64,000 nt of DNA from Galbula dea. Lineage: Eukaryota; Chordata; Aves; Piciformes; Galbulidae. The notes beneath the pieces are model-generated. The model saw nothing but the letters and a program-made list of their open reading frames with translations, did no database searches and was not told the origin of the DNA. The stretch lies in NCBI GenBank assembly GCA_013399015.1, contig VWZX01002526.1:1146835-1210834 (forward strand), written 5' to 3'. The position numbers and the translations under genes are program-made. This document shows positions 1 to 12,077 of the stretch, piece after piece (the first letter of the stretch is position 1; each line of letters begins with the position of its first letter).

Positions 1-870
1 ATGAAAACAGACCCTCTGGATAAAAATGAAGTCTTAGCATTACAGACAATAATTATGACTCTTCTCTAAGGCCCTGATGCCCTGACATGACCTGCTTGCT
101 CTTATCAGGCTCAAAGAAAGTCCAGGACCAAAATCCAAATTTTGATTGAGTTGCCCTAATGAACAGAACACATTCATAGAAATGAAATAAGGTGACATCA
201 AAGGCAGACTGAAGAGCAAAGACAATAGAAGCTATCAAAATCCAAGCAGTAATTTGTTTTTGAAAAGAAAAATAATTTGGTATTTGCATAATCTAGAAAT
301 AGAATGACTATAGGTTAGAGAAACTGATTAAATTTGCCTGCAAATGTTCCTGTTCCCATTGTTATGATTGTGGCATAGCCCAGGCAAACCATTGCTTGAG
401 GAATTGATTAGAAGGATTTAGCTTCTTGCTCATGTGTGTAAATTATGCATTTAACAGCTTTGGATTTTTTTTCCACACTTCTTCATGACTTGAAATTATT
501 TGAGGCAAACATGGACTAACAGCTTCTGGCAGACTTCTCAGAAACTAATAATGGCCTTGCAGTTTGTAAATTTACTTATTGCATTGTGTATTGGGTCAAC
601 ATACATAATGTGACAGTGTTTATTATGCCCATGAAGCTTTCAGGTTTGCTTTGCAAATATTTCCCATCTAAATTGACATTCATATAATGGGAGATGCACC
701 AGGGTAGTAGGCACAGCAGGTATTGAGATCTCTAGGCAATCTTACTTACTGGGATTGATTTATTGTGTCAAAAAGTGTCAAAACTTCACTCTCCTTGGTA
801 TGCTGGACATGATGCAGAAGAACCATGAACTGTCTTCCTGCCTACTCCAAGTACAGGAGGAGTGAAAATA
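1..870. other. Unique non-coding sequence, no gene seen
   Basis: AT-rich, CpG-poor sequence with stops in all frames. The two frames of 61 and 78 codons near the left end overlap each other on the minus strand and resemble nothing I recognise. No repeat or RNA gene is visible. Confidence 0.6.
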
Positions 871-960
871 CAGAATCACAGAATGTTAGGAGCTGGAAAG
901 GACCTTGAAAGATGATAAGAAGTGATGTCAATAAGCTGTCTAACTGCTGGAGATTTTCTG
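871..960 (-). mobile_element. CR1: CR1 LINE, short 3' tail fragment
   Basis: The left end reads CAGAATCACAGAATGTTAGG followed by AGCTGGAAAGGACCTTGAAA. This is the reverse complement of the CR1 3' block (CCTTCCAAC, then the ATTCTGTG octamers). The element therefore runs right to left with its 3' end at 871. Homology fades by about 950, which fits the usual severe 5' truncation of CR1. No coding capacity remains. Confidence 0.8.
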
Positions 961-3090
961 TAGGACTAGGTGAAAAAGAAAATCTCAAGGAGCACATGAA
1001 GAAGAGCAGTGTGAGGGATTTTTTGGTTGCTTGCTGCTAGCACCTTCGTATAAGCAAAGAAACAGCATAGAAACAGCTGAGAATTGAGCAAGGAGGGTAA
1101 GAAAGCTGTTATTACAGAGGACAGCAGATTATGGACTTGAAAACTCATCAGCATGAAGGAAGTGACAAGAATTGAAGGTAAGAACAAGCTTCTTTTTTTG
1201 GCTTCCTGATCTTCCAAAATCTTTACTGTTTTCCCCTCATGACTCCAATGCAAGGCAGTGCAAATATCCCAACAGTGTGTGCAGGGAGGCAAGACCTGGA
1301 GAGGGCAAGAAATACTCTAGAAGTCTGTTAGTGAACTGAATCCAGGTCTATCAAGGCACAGGACCATGACCTTTGTTCTCCTCTAGTTGGAAAATACTGG
1401 ATATCATCTCCACCCAAGCCTGAGTGTGTAAGTGCACCTATGGTCTGCAAGGGATAACAGAGCTAGGGAGTAGTGATGGACTCACAGCATCAGAAATTCA
1501 TGGTGCCTAGCATCAGAAAACCATGGTGACTAGCATTTTTATTATTATTGTGTGTCAGGCCCACATCACTAATTACAGTCCTTATTCCTGCTGTGTCATG
1601 AGCTGTGTAAGCCCAGATCAAGAAACTCTGTAAGCTGTATAAGCCCTTCCCCAAGCAACTTAACATACAACCACAGCAGGTGGGTGCAGAAGGATAGACA
1701 TGAGGAAGTAATATCCATGACCTGTCCAAATTCATGCACCAGTAGCCTAACTGTCATCATCCATGCTGTGAATTAGGAGGAATTAGAAAAGAACAGCAAA
1801 GTAGCTGCATGGCTACTTTACAGCCATCTCCTTCCAAGGGTAAGGCATTAAGAAGATATTAAGGAACCTAAGAAACATGGACCTCGTGGACAGAAGGAAA
1901 GCAGAAGCTTCCTGATAACACTGAGACATGATGGGTTGGGATCAGCCCTTAGAGATTTTGAAAGCAAACCCATGGCTTATTCATAGGCAAGTTAAGAAAA
2001 CACTAGGTACTAATGGCTCCAGTGTCTCCTTGGTCCCTATGAGGATCATGATATTTTCCTTGGAGGGATGTTGTGTATGGGAAGCTCAGGCCCTAACAAG
2101 TGAGTAATCAAAAGAAGGTGGAGCTTGGAAACGTGAACTTCAGCTGTAGAAACACACCACTTGGAAGGAAAAATGCAAACACTGGAGGAGGAAAAGGGGG
2201 AAAGACTTTGCAGCTGACAGTAGGAGTGAGAATGGCTGGAAGGTTAGAGTGCAGCTGTAAATAGCCTCTCTAAGTACAGGGCAGTTTACTTTTACAAGCA
2301 CAGACTATGTGCTAGTGTAAGTGTTCACTAAAGATTTGGCAGCTTAGCCTCTGGCAAGAAATATGCCAGGGTCACAGGTTGCTTTGGTTTGTTTCATTAA
2401 TTGGATTTTCTGGGCTCAGGATGCTCTTTTCTGAGGTGTTAGGAACAGATGCATCTGTAAAGGAAACAAGCTAACAAATTAAAAATAAAGACATCCTTAC
2501 TTCACCCATGGAAATCTGGATCTGCATCTCACAAGGAAATTTAAAAGGTAGTTCACAACTTGGAAGCTTCCACTCCTAGCAGAAGCAGATCTCAGGAGCA
2601 CCAGCAAAACTCTGCCTTTAGAGGGTTATTTTTATTTTAATTTGTCTCCTGAGGCAACCTCATTTGAGCAGAGTTTTTAAGGACAAAGGGAAGGACTTGA
2701 AAAGCATCTTTAAGCCCACAACTGCAATACCTACTGCTACCTAAATCTCAAGTATTTAATGGTTCCAGAAAAGATATATTGCCCTGTTAATGCCTGCAGC
2801 AAAGCATACAGTTTATGGTGAGAGAACAGTAATGCCCCTTTAGCCATCTGGCCAGCAAGAATACAATGGGGTGTTTGATAACAGCCATTTAGGTGTCTGC
2901 AGGAGATGGCTGCAATAAAAAGAACAAACAAGCACATTTACAGGGGACTGCAGTTGGGTAGCAGCCAGGCTAGGCACCATAAGAAATATAATGCAAATCT
3001 CTGTGGCCCAATCACAGACAACTCCATTGCTTCCAAAGTCAAATGGAGCTTGGTGCTTTCTGTTAGGAGCTGTAAATGGTTATTCCAGCC
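961..3090. other. Unique non-coding sequence with one small tandem repeat
   Basis: No frame longer than 108 codons and no recognisable protein. The only structure noted is a 23-bp direct repeat at 1486-1536, listed separately. Confidence 0.55.
1486..1536. repeat. 23-bp tandem repeat, 2.2 copies
   Basis: Copies lie at 1486-1508 and 1509-1531, with a 5-base stub (AGCAT) at 1532-1536. Both begin AGCATCAGAAA and contain CATGGTG. They differ at three positions, so this is a local duplication of moderate age. Confidence 0.8.
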
Positions 3091-3185
3091 CACAGAATCC
3101 TTAAGGTTGGAAGAGACTTTTAAGATCATCAAGCCTAACTGTCAACCCATCACCACCATGCCCACTAAACCCAAAATAAAAACGT
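3091..3185 (-). mobile_element. CR1: CR1 LINE, 3' fragment
   Basis: CACAGAATCCTTAAGGTTGG is followed by AAGAGACTTTTAAGATCATC, then AACCCATCACCACCATGCCC. This is the antisense of a CR1 3' end, including the 'caccaccatgcccactaaa' block seen again at 8186-8265. The terminal octamer is worn to one copy. The right boundary near 3185 is approximate. Confidence 0.8.
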
Positions 3186-4599
3186 CTGAAGAACCTTCAG
3201 GGTCCCTGCCACCATCATTTTCACTTACTGTTGTCATTCTTGGAAGACTTTAACTTGGAAAAAAAGCCACCACAACCCATGGAAACAGCACCCAAAGAGC
3301 ATGTACAATGGAACTGAGCACCCTGCACTTATTCAATAGCCCTATGGATTTGATGGAAAGATTCTTACTGACTTCAGGGAATTTGGATCTGGGGACATAA
3401 TTACCAAAGCCAAAGAAAGCTCTTGCAGGGCATTGGTGTGCCAAAGCAAGCAGCAGATCTAGAAAGGATCTGAGTCTTCAACATGAATTCAGAGAAGTCT
3501 CCAGCACAATGCTGGGGTTGGAGTGGAAATGTCAGAAGGAAGAGCTCCAAATTTGCTACTACTTTGTGTATCATGAATGAATGTCACAATTCTAACCCAA
3601 GTGCCATTTGAAACATGTTGTCATGAAACCACTTTGTTCCAGGACATACTGAACTGCTGTCTTTCTTCTTCCATGAGCCTGAAAAGTGAATAATATTCTT
3701 TTGTTCTCCTGCCTGTTTTTGCACTGTTCACACAGAAAGTTGTGAAAGTACAAGCAGGCTTTCCAGGCTTTTAAACATGCAAATATAAGCTGCTATTAAG
3801 GGTACATCACATTTCCTTGCTTAGTGCCTGGCTCATAAAATGTAATAGCTCTACAGTATTTCCAGCAATGAAAGTAAAGTTTTTCCCTTAAGCCCTAAAA
3901 GAAAGGAGAAATTTATGTCACCTCATTCAAACTCTCTAAAAATTAGGCATCTCATCTAAGACAGACATCTATGTCTAAGCAATGCAAGGGATGAAACATC
4001 TTCAGAGCACAATTCATGCAATCATAAACCAGGACAAGAATCAGCTCCAGAGGGAAATGCATAAATGGAGATGTCTTCCTGTGCATTGGGTTACAAGACT
4101 CTGATTTCACTCTAGAGAGATCTGTGACACATTTAGTTCCCCAACCATAGGAACTTACTGATGTTCTAGACATTACAGGGCATCCCACACAGTCTATAGA
4201 AGGGTGTAGATCTCCTCTAAATTGTGTCATATTTGCCAACCCACTCATCTCCCTAGGGCACCTAAATAGCACTAAATGTCTGTATTTAGGGAACTGAATA
4301 ATACTTCTATTTCTTGGTCAATAGAATAGCTCTTTCTATTCCATTAACTGCATTAAGATGGTGCCCATTGTTTCTAATGAGAATTTAGATGCTTAGTCCA
4401 TCTGTCATCACCTACAGTGGAAACCTGAACTGCAGTTATTTGATTTGTAGAATGATTCCTTTGCTGTTGTGCCTAATGTGCATGAGATGGGTCAGTGTGT
4501 GGAAGTGTGTCTCTCTTTTTACTGAGCATAATGAGATCCCAGACATAGAACTTAGACTAAGCTGCTCATTTCTAAAAGGCTAATATAAAGTAGGTGTTT
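3186..4599. other. Unique non-coding sequence, nothing recognised
   Basis: Stops are frequent in all frames. The largest frame is 106 codons (3952-4272, minus) with no recognisable motif. No repeat or structured RNA noted. Confidence 0.5.
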
Positions 4600-4904
4600 G
4601 TGAGTGTCAGTCCTTTCTCCCAAGTAACAAGCAATAGGACAAGATGAAATGGCCTCAAGTTGAGCCAGGGGAGGTTTAGGTTGAAGATTAGGGGAAATTT
4701 ATTTCCCAAAAGGGCTGTCAAACTCTGGAACAGACTGTCCAGGGAAGTGGTTGAATCATCATGCCTGAAGGGATTTCAAAGATGTGTAGATGTGGTGCTT
4801 AGAGATATGGATAGTGGTGGATTTGGCAGTGCTGAGTTAACAGTTGGACTTGAGGATTTTAAAGGTCTTTTCCAATTTAAATGGTTCTGTGATTCCATGG
4901 ATTC
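4600..4904 (+). mobile_element. CR1: CR1 LINE, 5'-truncated copy with ORF2 C-terminus remnant
   Basis: It opens with the CR1 stretch TCCCAAGTAACAAGCAATAG, passes through GAGGTTTAGGTTGAAGATTA, and ends with GGTCTTTTCCAATTTAAATG then TTCTGTGATTCCATG, the octamer tail. Read from 4660 the plus strand still translates as the ORF2 C-terminus (RFRLKIRGNLF, LWNRLSREVVES, VDVVLRDMD). That frame is a relic, not a gene: reverse transcriptase and endonuclease domains are absent and its first Met is incidental. The element is several hundred bases long against more than 4 kb for a full CR1. Confidence 0.93.
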
Positions 4905-6629
4905 CAGTAGAGGTGTTCATGGGTTTGATGTTCATGTTTAAGCTTCTCAAGATACTGGCTTCTTCAAATAACAGAACAAAATACTAATAAGGACAGTGAT
5001 CTAATAAATGATTCTGCTTTTCCAAAATCAATGTTTTCTTCCTTATAGCTGTTTAGTTCTGGATCAATAACTTCCCTCTGGTAATCTCACAACATTTCAT
5101 TCCTGGACTTTGATGAAAAGCTCCTAAAATCTTTCCACACACATATAACAAAAGGGCAGAAGTTTCACCACAAGTAGAATCTACCACTGGAGAGATGAGC
5201 AAGAGTCCAACATTTACATCTTCAGATGCCAACATTGTAACCAGTTGAGGCAACATTAAGAATGGAATTGAATATGCAACTGCCTGAAACATTATGGCAC
5301 CAGCATAAATCAGAGCATGAACAGTACCAAACAAAAGAGTGCTGCTTTGCTTTAACCAGTTAATACATGTGAAATGACAAGTATAGAAAATAGAATGAAA
5401 AGATGAATGTAAGCTCTAATTTCTTTTTTTTTTTTCCTTTTTTCCTTTGTTTTCTTCTTTTTTTATGATTTTCTGGAACAGCCCCTGGCTGCCTGTAAAG
5501 CAACTGGACCATGTGACCCCAAAATGAATTACATTTAGGTCAAGTCATGGGTATGCAGGAAGAATATCTGTGACTAAATATGTCTGCCTAGGAATTGATG
5601 TTGGGTTAACCAAAAGAAATTACTGATTTTAAGGTCAGCACAATCTTTCACTCATGGACAGAGTAATTCACTATTGAATTGCAATTTTCCCCTACTGAGC
5701 TTACTAGTTTGATTTAGCTCTTGCTAACTACAAGAAACATAAGATATGGCCACTGACCTCTCATGCATCTGTCCCAGGTGTGAATATTCAGCATCTTTAC
5801 CACATCTGCTGACTGTTTGAAATCTAAACCCACATGTGGAGCTTGGATTTTTTCCATTTTTGGGCTGCTGGCTAACAGCATGGTAGTTTGCAGCTGCAAT
5901 AAATAATACGTTTTATCACCTTTTCCAAATAAAAGTGCCACTACAAATATTATTTTGCATCCTCTACAGTAAGATGCAGCTTAGAAACACCTTGAGACCC
6001 TAACAGTTATGTTAGCTTTGAGCCCCTGGGGCATAGTTTTCCTGTAGTGGGAACTAGGTCTTTTGTCTGTACTGCACAGAATTGTTCAGTTTGGACATAT
6101 TCTGAGCCATAAAGTCCTGTCTCTCCTTCAGGGTCCTATTTGGAAAGGACATCAACTCCTGAAAGTTTATGCTTTTAGATAGTCTTCCAGCATGTTCTAT
6201 TCTAGTTCTTATGTCACATCCATTAGTATATCTCAGGTTATCACCTGCATCACTGTAATAGGTTTATATTTCATAGAACACAAAGTTTGATTTCTGGGAG
6301 TGATGGATACCACCATTCATTGTCCATTCATGAGATGAGATGATTCTTGAGTTTTACTACAGTAATTAGAATAAAGGAATGCTTCTGGTCAAAACTATTA
6401 TTTGTCAATAAATGTAGTTTTAGGATGGCCAAAAAGGATCATAAATTCATGTGAAAATTTAGCAGTAGGGTAATTACAGAAGCAGTAATAAATAGAAGAT
6501 GACCCCAAAAAAATCTCTATTTTTGTCTGGAAACACAACTTATTCAGCTTTCCTAGGAATTAAGGCAGCATTAAAGGGGCTAAAAAGAAGAAAAGGCCAA
6601 TAGAGCCAGGTGTTCCAGTGAATACCTTT
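4905..6629. other. Unique non-coding sequence with a T-rich tract
   Basis: Contains the T-rich tract at 5419-5470. It also holds a minus-strand frame of 93 codons (5053-5334) that is unusually hydrophobic but matches no family I can name. No other structure. Confidence 0.5.
5419..5470. repeat. T-rich low-complexity tract
   Basis: About 50 bases, almost entirely T on the plus strand with a few interspersed C and G. It may be the antisense of a poly(A) remnant, but no retroposed body is recognisable beside it. Confidence 0.75.
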
Positions 6630-6720
6630 CCTTAGGGATAACAATAGTGTAGGGCTGGTGGTTGGACTTGATGATCTTGAAGGTCCTTTCCAACCATGAT
6701 GATGTTTCTATGTTTCCATG
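6630..6720 (+). mobile_element. CR1: CR1 LINE, short 3' tail
   Basis: TAGTGTAGGGCTGGTGGTTG leads into GACTTGATGATCTTGAAGGT and CCTTTCCAACCATGATGATG, the sense-strand CR1 3' end. The octamer tail is degenerate (TTTCTATGTTTCCATGG). The 5' boundary lies between 6630 and 6645. No coding part. Confidence 0.85.
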
Positions 6721-8185
6721 GTGGTTTTTAATGGTTCTCACTAAGAAAAAAAGGAGAAATAATTGTTGAAACAATTGTCACCTTCTCTGCCCTTTGTCCT
6801 CTCCTAGTGGCCACTGTAAGAAATCTCAGGACTAGGAGGACCTCTACCCACTACACATACACTTGGATGGACATGATCTCTTGTTGGCCACAATTACTCT
6901 AGAATATTCTAGAGTATTTTTATATTCTCTAGAATATCTACTTCATCTTCAGATGCTCCAGAACTTTCACTAATAAACAGAACTCTAACTCACTTGTGTA
7001 GCTCAACTGAACACCAGATTTGTCAGGCAGAGGTTTCTTTCAAGACTGATAAGAACAGAAACACTCTTTTTCAAAGTCATCCACAGTATGAGCAGAGGTG
7101 GCTGTGACCTCAGAGAATCTGCTAAGCACCTGAGGCAGCAATTTCTACACCTGAAGCATTTTGGAATGAGGTTTTTAGAGAGCTACAATTTGAGATGCTT
7201 AAGCTGAAATCAACAGAGACATGCATCCCCCTCCAACTCCCTCCCCAGGAGAAAAAGCCACTGGGCTGGGCCACTGCCAAGAGCTGCTCTAAAAGAGACC
7301 ATAACTGTTTCATTTCCTCTCATGATAAATAGGATGGTTTAATGGAAACACTGTACACAAAACTGTGCTGCTCAGGTAATTACCTTGATTGAAACAAGTG
7401 TTGTACACTGAAAAGAAAATTCCCCTGGAGTTAAACCCAACCAGAAGATTCAGACCTCTGTGGAGACACAAGCATATCAACAACTCTTATGTGCTAATTA
7501 TTTTCCAGTGGTTCTCTTAATGAGTCACTTGCTAGAGTCCACTGGTCACAAAGATGATTACTCTAATGATGATTCATAGAAATTGTGTGTGCATTGCAAA
7601 TATCAAGTGCTGCACCAGTTGCTATGGGAGGAAAACCTGTGTGGTCTGTTCCATAAATAGCAGAGTCAATAACTGCATGACAGCTTGTTCCTCCTTCAGA
7701 GGGACTCCCAGGCTTGGAAATGGTCTGCAAGGAGCTTGCCACATTCAACATTTCTTCCCCCTCCCCCCCACCTTAATTTTTCCCTAGGCTTGTGGATGAA
7801 ATCCTTAAGTATCTATTTTCACCCACAAAGCTAATTTTTCAGCTTGAGTCTGGTCTCTGTTGTTTTGGTGCAAATCAGAAAATCTGGAGTAAATCTATAG
7901 ATTGCATAATAACAATATTACCAGAATCACCAGCTACAGAAAGCAGCAGAAAGAAAACACTTCTCTTTCCACACAGAGTTGTGAGAAACAAGCTGATATT
8001 TATGACAGATAAAAAAAGTTCACTTCTAGCATTATATAGGACTGCAGTCTGGTGAACACTGAAACAAGATTCTTACTGATAAACCTTCTTCCCCTTACCA
8101 GTAACATTCTCTAGCCTATTCTAGGATCTTCTCAGAGAAGTGGGTTTGGTTGGGTTTAGTCTTGTCCCTCTTGACAAATACAAAA
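6721..8185. other. Unique non-coding sequence with a perfect palindrome
   Basis: The only notable structure is the 22-bp palindrome at 6895-6916. A run of C-rich bases lies near 7757-7772. Short frames (63-87 codons) have no recognisable content. Confidence 0.5.
6895..6916. promoter_or_regulatory. Perfect 22-bp palindrome resembling a heat-shock element
   Basis: The arms TACTCTAGAAT and ATTCTAGAGTA are exact reverse complements with no spacer. In 5-bp register it reads aCTCt-aGAAt-aTTCt-aGAGt, close to the alternating nGAAn/nTTCn units bound by heat-shock factor. The left arm's CTCTAGAATAT recurs at 6927-6937. The palindrome is a direct observation; binding by HSF is inference, and no gene is visible nearby. 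Confidence 0.4.
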
Positions 8186-8265
8186 GCATAGAATCATTTC
8201 AATTGGAAAAGACCTCTAAGATCATCAAGACCAGCTATGAACCCAACACCACCATGCCCACTAAA
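8186..8265 (-). mobile_element. CR1: CR1 LINE, 3' fragment
   Basis: Starts CATAGAATCATTTCAATTGG, then AAAAGACCTCTAAGATCATC and AACCCAACACCACCATGCCC. It is the antisense of the same CR1 3' region seen at 3091-3185, suggesting the same or a sister subfamily. 3' end at left, strongly truncated. Confidence 0.88.
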
Positions 8266-11200
8266 TGAGCATATTCTAGAAAATTCTGAGTGCATTTTTG
8301 TCCTGAGCATATTCTAAAGTCTAAATTTTGGGATTAATTCTCAACTGAAAATATTAAAACACAGTCACCACCCTTATAGCACCAGGAAGGAAAGAGCACA
8401 TTGTGAAAAAGGATTTAAAGAAACATGAGAAGATTGGTTCCTGGTTAGTCATCCCTGGTGACCAGCCTGAGAATAGCAATGAGGAAGGAAATAAAAGTCC
8501 CATCTAGAGTTGAAAAGCTATTTTCAAGGATGCAAACACAAAGAGAAAAACCAGTTCTGTGGGGTAGTCTGCTGGAGATGGTTTTTCCCACCAGCATGGA
8601 TTGAGAAGGGAAGGTAGCTTTGCATACAGTCTGCTTCAGTAAAGATTTGAAGTATATGCTTTCTCTGAAGAGTCTTTATTCTAAATAAATTATGCTTCTT
8701 CATATGGCAGCTAATGGTCACAGATTAGAATGCTCATTGCCCCAAAAAGGAGTAGAACAGCAAGGCAAAAAGCTAAATCAGACCTGCTCCACCTATCATG
8801 GGCATTAGGGAACTGCTCAGTGGGAAGACATTCCTAGAAGGGAAGAGAGAGATGATGCCATCCCTTGCTGTGTGCTGGAGCCCAGAAACAAAGGATCAGT
8901 GAATAGAATAAGGAAGAGTGAAAACATCCTCCCCAGTAAAGAAAGCTGAGAGTAACTGAGACCCTTATGGTTGTTCCCTTGAGCTATACAACCTTCAAGA
9001 GGTTGTTCAATCACCCTACAGTAAATAGAGTTTAACTGAGACTGCCTCATGCCTGCCTAATGCCTAGCTCCTCAGGCAGGACAGTCTTACTCTGAGAAGG
9101 TCACAGCCTGAATGGGCAAGGCAGAAAGCAAGGCAGATAGGAAAAAGTATGTATTAGTATCCCTGTGTTATGGGATGATGATGAAACAAAAACCCAAAAA
9201 CCAATAGGCATGGTGCATTGATTTCCCAAACAGTGAGGATGAAAAGCTTGGACCTCACAGGGTTTGGGATTACTGCCAGAGCACACATGAAAATTCAGCA
9301 GAAGTCCTCAGCCAGGGTTTGCACTGAGATTGGCAGTGAGCTCTGTGCTTTTGCATGGGTAGGACATAAGCAGGTTTCAGACCTGTCATTGGTTTACATC
9401 TTAAACATCAAGGATAAGATGCCTAAAATTGGCTGTTCCAAAATCTGCAACAATAATGGTGAAAGTAAAGAACCACCTATTGCTATGGCTTGAGCTGCAA
9501 AAATGTTTGCACACTTCTGAAGGGGTGGAGAAGGAGGCAGAGCCCTGGTAGAAAACAAAACCACCTCTCTGAGAATGTAATCCCATGAGGAGAGAGGCAG
9601 AAAAGGCTCCAGATGCTCTGGATGGCATCACCTGCAACATCACCACAAGGAATCAAAGAATGTTCAAGGCTGATGCCTGTCATCCCAGGAAAAACAACAG
9701 CAGTTTCCCAGCCTGGTCCAAGATGTGAACTCCCCAGCAGCTAAGCCAACAAGAGCCAGTACAGAGAGAAACACCATTCAGATGCTGGTTGTTACTGCAC
9801 AGCACATGGTTGAGACTCACAGCATCCCAAAAGGAGGCAAAATGAAGCTCCAACTGGTAATTGAGATAGACAAGGAGGTTCCAGCCCCTTCTCTCTCTGC
9901 AGCTTGCCTCTGAGCTCTCAAGAAGCCTGTCAGAGCCCAACAAACCCCCCCCCAAAAAAAAGCAGCAAGAGAGCAGCAGCCACAAGAAGGTGAAGGCAGT
10001 TACCACAAAACAGCTGTTGAGTTAAGCATCTCCACAGGTTTTTAGACAGCAGCAGCTGCTCATAAATGTGAAAGCTCACTCTTTTTCAACCCCAAACCAC
10101 AGGAGACATTCAATGAGAAAGAAGAATGAAGAAGAGGTACTTGGCCAGGGAAGGAGTTAGCTTTGTAGCAAATACACAGGTAGACATGGAAAGTTTGTAT
10201 TTTTCTTAGTCTGCTACTGAGCACTACAAGGTTTGTGATGTCTGGAAAAGATAACAGGAGAATAATAAATCCCTAGCAGTCTGAGCATTTTCAGTTCATC
10301 TATAGATGTGAAGTTCTCACAGACCTCAAGGACCCCTGGATTTTGAATATGGAGAGGAGACAAATTCATTCCAACAATGTTTTAACTCTGTGAAGCTCTT
10401 CCACCTTCAAGTCAGAAGTCTTCCTCTGCAGTACAGAGGACAAGTTACACACTTCAGTGTAGTCTGTAGGCTCAGACATAAGCCACTACAGCAAAGTTGA
10501 CATCTCAAACTGGTTTCATAACTTGTGTTCATTTCCCTTCCTATATAAGGTTGCTTATGCTAGGTCAATCTTTTTGCACCTAAATATAGCAGCATGGAAA
10601 CACCTCTAAGGCACTTGGAAAAGTTTTGTCTCACCTATGAAGTTCTGGCATGATTTTGAAGAGAGTAAAAAAGGGTCTGAACCTCTCTCTGACATCTCAT
10701 GTGAATACTCTAAATATTGCCCTAAGCCAGAAAAGAAATATCAAAACTGAGTGGTCAGATGAGTCTGACTTAGGTATGTTCTGAGGAGAAAATCACCACA
10801 GACAGGATAACTGGAAGAAACTCTACAATTTCTTAACTGGAGTTAGTTGCACAGTAGAAGTTATTCATGTGTCCACCAGCAGAAATGAGACAAACAGGAG
10901 AGCACTGGCAAAAACCTGAGAATTTCAAGTCCCCAAAGTTCAGCAGAAACTCTGTGGGAGTTTCAGGACCCAATACTCTGAGTTGGGTGCTCAGAGTAAA
11001 TGAAGTTACTTGTCTGCCTGAAGTGTCTTTATTTCTACCAAATCTACAGGGACAGTAGACAGCTGACTTAGACAAGGCTCTTAGCTTTTAGGCAGCTAAA
11101 ATTAGATGGCATAATCCCTTAACACACTCCCCAGCCATTTCATACATCTAGTCCTGCTGACAGCTGGTTCTGTTCTAAAGCACTGCAGAAAAATGATACC

Positions 11201-12005
11201 ACAGATCCTTGAAGAAAATCACATCCCAGCTAGTAAAGGAAAGGAATGCCATCTGTAGCTCTGAGTCTCCATTTTATTCTCATTACATCTTCATTATATC
11301 AGCTATCAGTGTTGTGCAGAGACCTGAATCTTCCCCTTCTATAGTCACCTGCAAGCTGTTGCCTTTAATTGCTGCACACACAGAAAATCAAATGTGTTCT
11401 AACAACAGTGATTCAGTGGCTCAACTGTTAAATGCAGTTTGTGCATCTCTCTATACAGTCTATTTATGCATTTCCCATCCCTACACTATCTGAATGCTTC
11501 CAAATCTTCAATGAAGTTATCTTCACAAATATTTCCCTAGCTCCAAGAGGCAGATGTGGAAGAATAGCCAAAACCTAATCCCAGTAGCATTCTCTCCAAA
11601 TGTTTTACCTTCCACTGAAAACACAAGTTTACAAACCAAAATCCTAGGGATATAAGAACCAGCATGGACTACCATCTGTCATAGCAAAAGATGAACTTTT
11701 GGCATGGAAGTGTCTCATGAGGGAGCTGTGAAGTCAAGTAAATCACCTAGGAAGTTAGTCTGAATTGGACTTCACCTAACTTAGCTACTTACATGACTAC
11801 CCTTTCCTAACCAGACCAAACTGTTTGCTTGCTTCATTAAAGGAGTGAAAAGACTGTAATGAATCTCTAATTGTGCTGCTGGAAGGTAAAAAATACATAA
11901 ATCCAAAGCAAAGAATGTTACTTCAGTCACTGCTGAATACATGTGGATTTCCTGGCACCTAGGAGAGGAAAACACAAACCTTTAGCTGTTATCTGTCTCT
12001 CAGGA
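8266..12005. other. Unique non-coding sequence
   Basis: A 3.7-kb stretch with no recognisable gene or interspersed repeat. It contains a C9A8 homopolymer pair at 9945-9961. Overlapping frames on both strands around 9.4-10.0 kb (62-108 codons) show no domain I recognise. Confidence 0.5.
9945..9961. repeat. C9A8 homopolymer junction
   Basis: Nine C residues followed directly by eight A residues. Simple low-complexity DNA, also a place where assembly or read errors are likely. Confidence 0.8.
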
Positions 12006-12077
12006 GTCCATGAATGCTCAAGGGTCCATGGGTGCCTCTGGGTTTATGAGTGCTTCAGGGTCCATGGATGCTCCTAG
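12006..12077. repeat. 18-bp minisatellite, four copies
   Basis: Four 18-bp units in exact register: 12006-12023, 12024-12041, 12042-12059 and 12060-12077. The core is GTCCATGNGTGCTYCWGG; for example unit 1 is GTCCATGAATGCTCAAGG and unit 4 GTCCATGGATGCTCCTAG. Units differ from one another at several positions, so the array is not young. Eighteen is a multiple of three, but no coding frame continues on either side. Confidence 0.88.

Noticed and set aside
4660..4941. 93-codon plus frame as a host gene
   Set aside because: The translation is the CR1 ORF2 C-terminus and runs through the element tail into flanking DNA.
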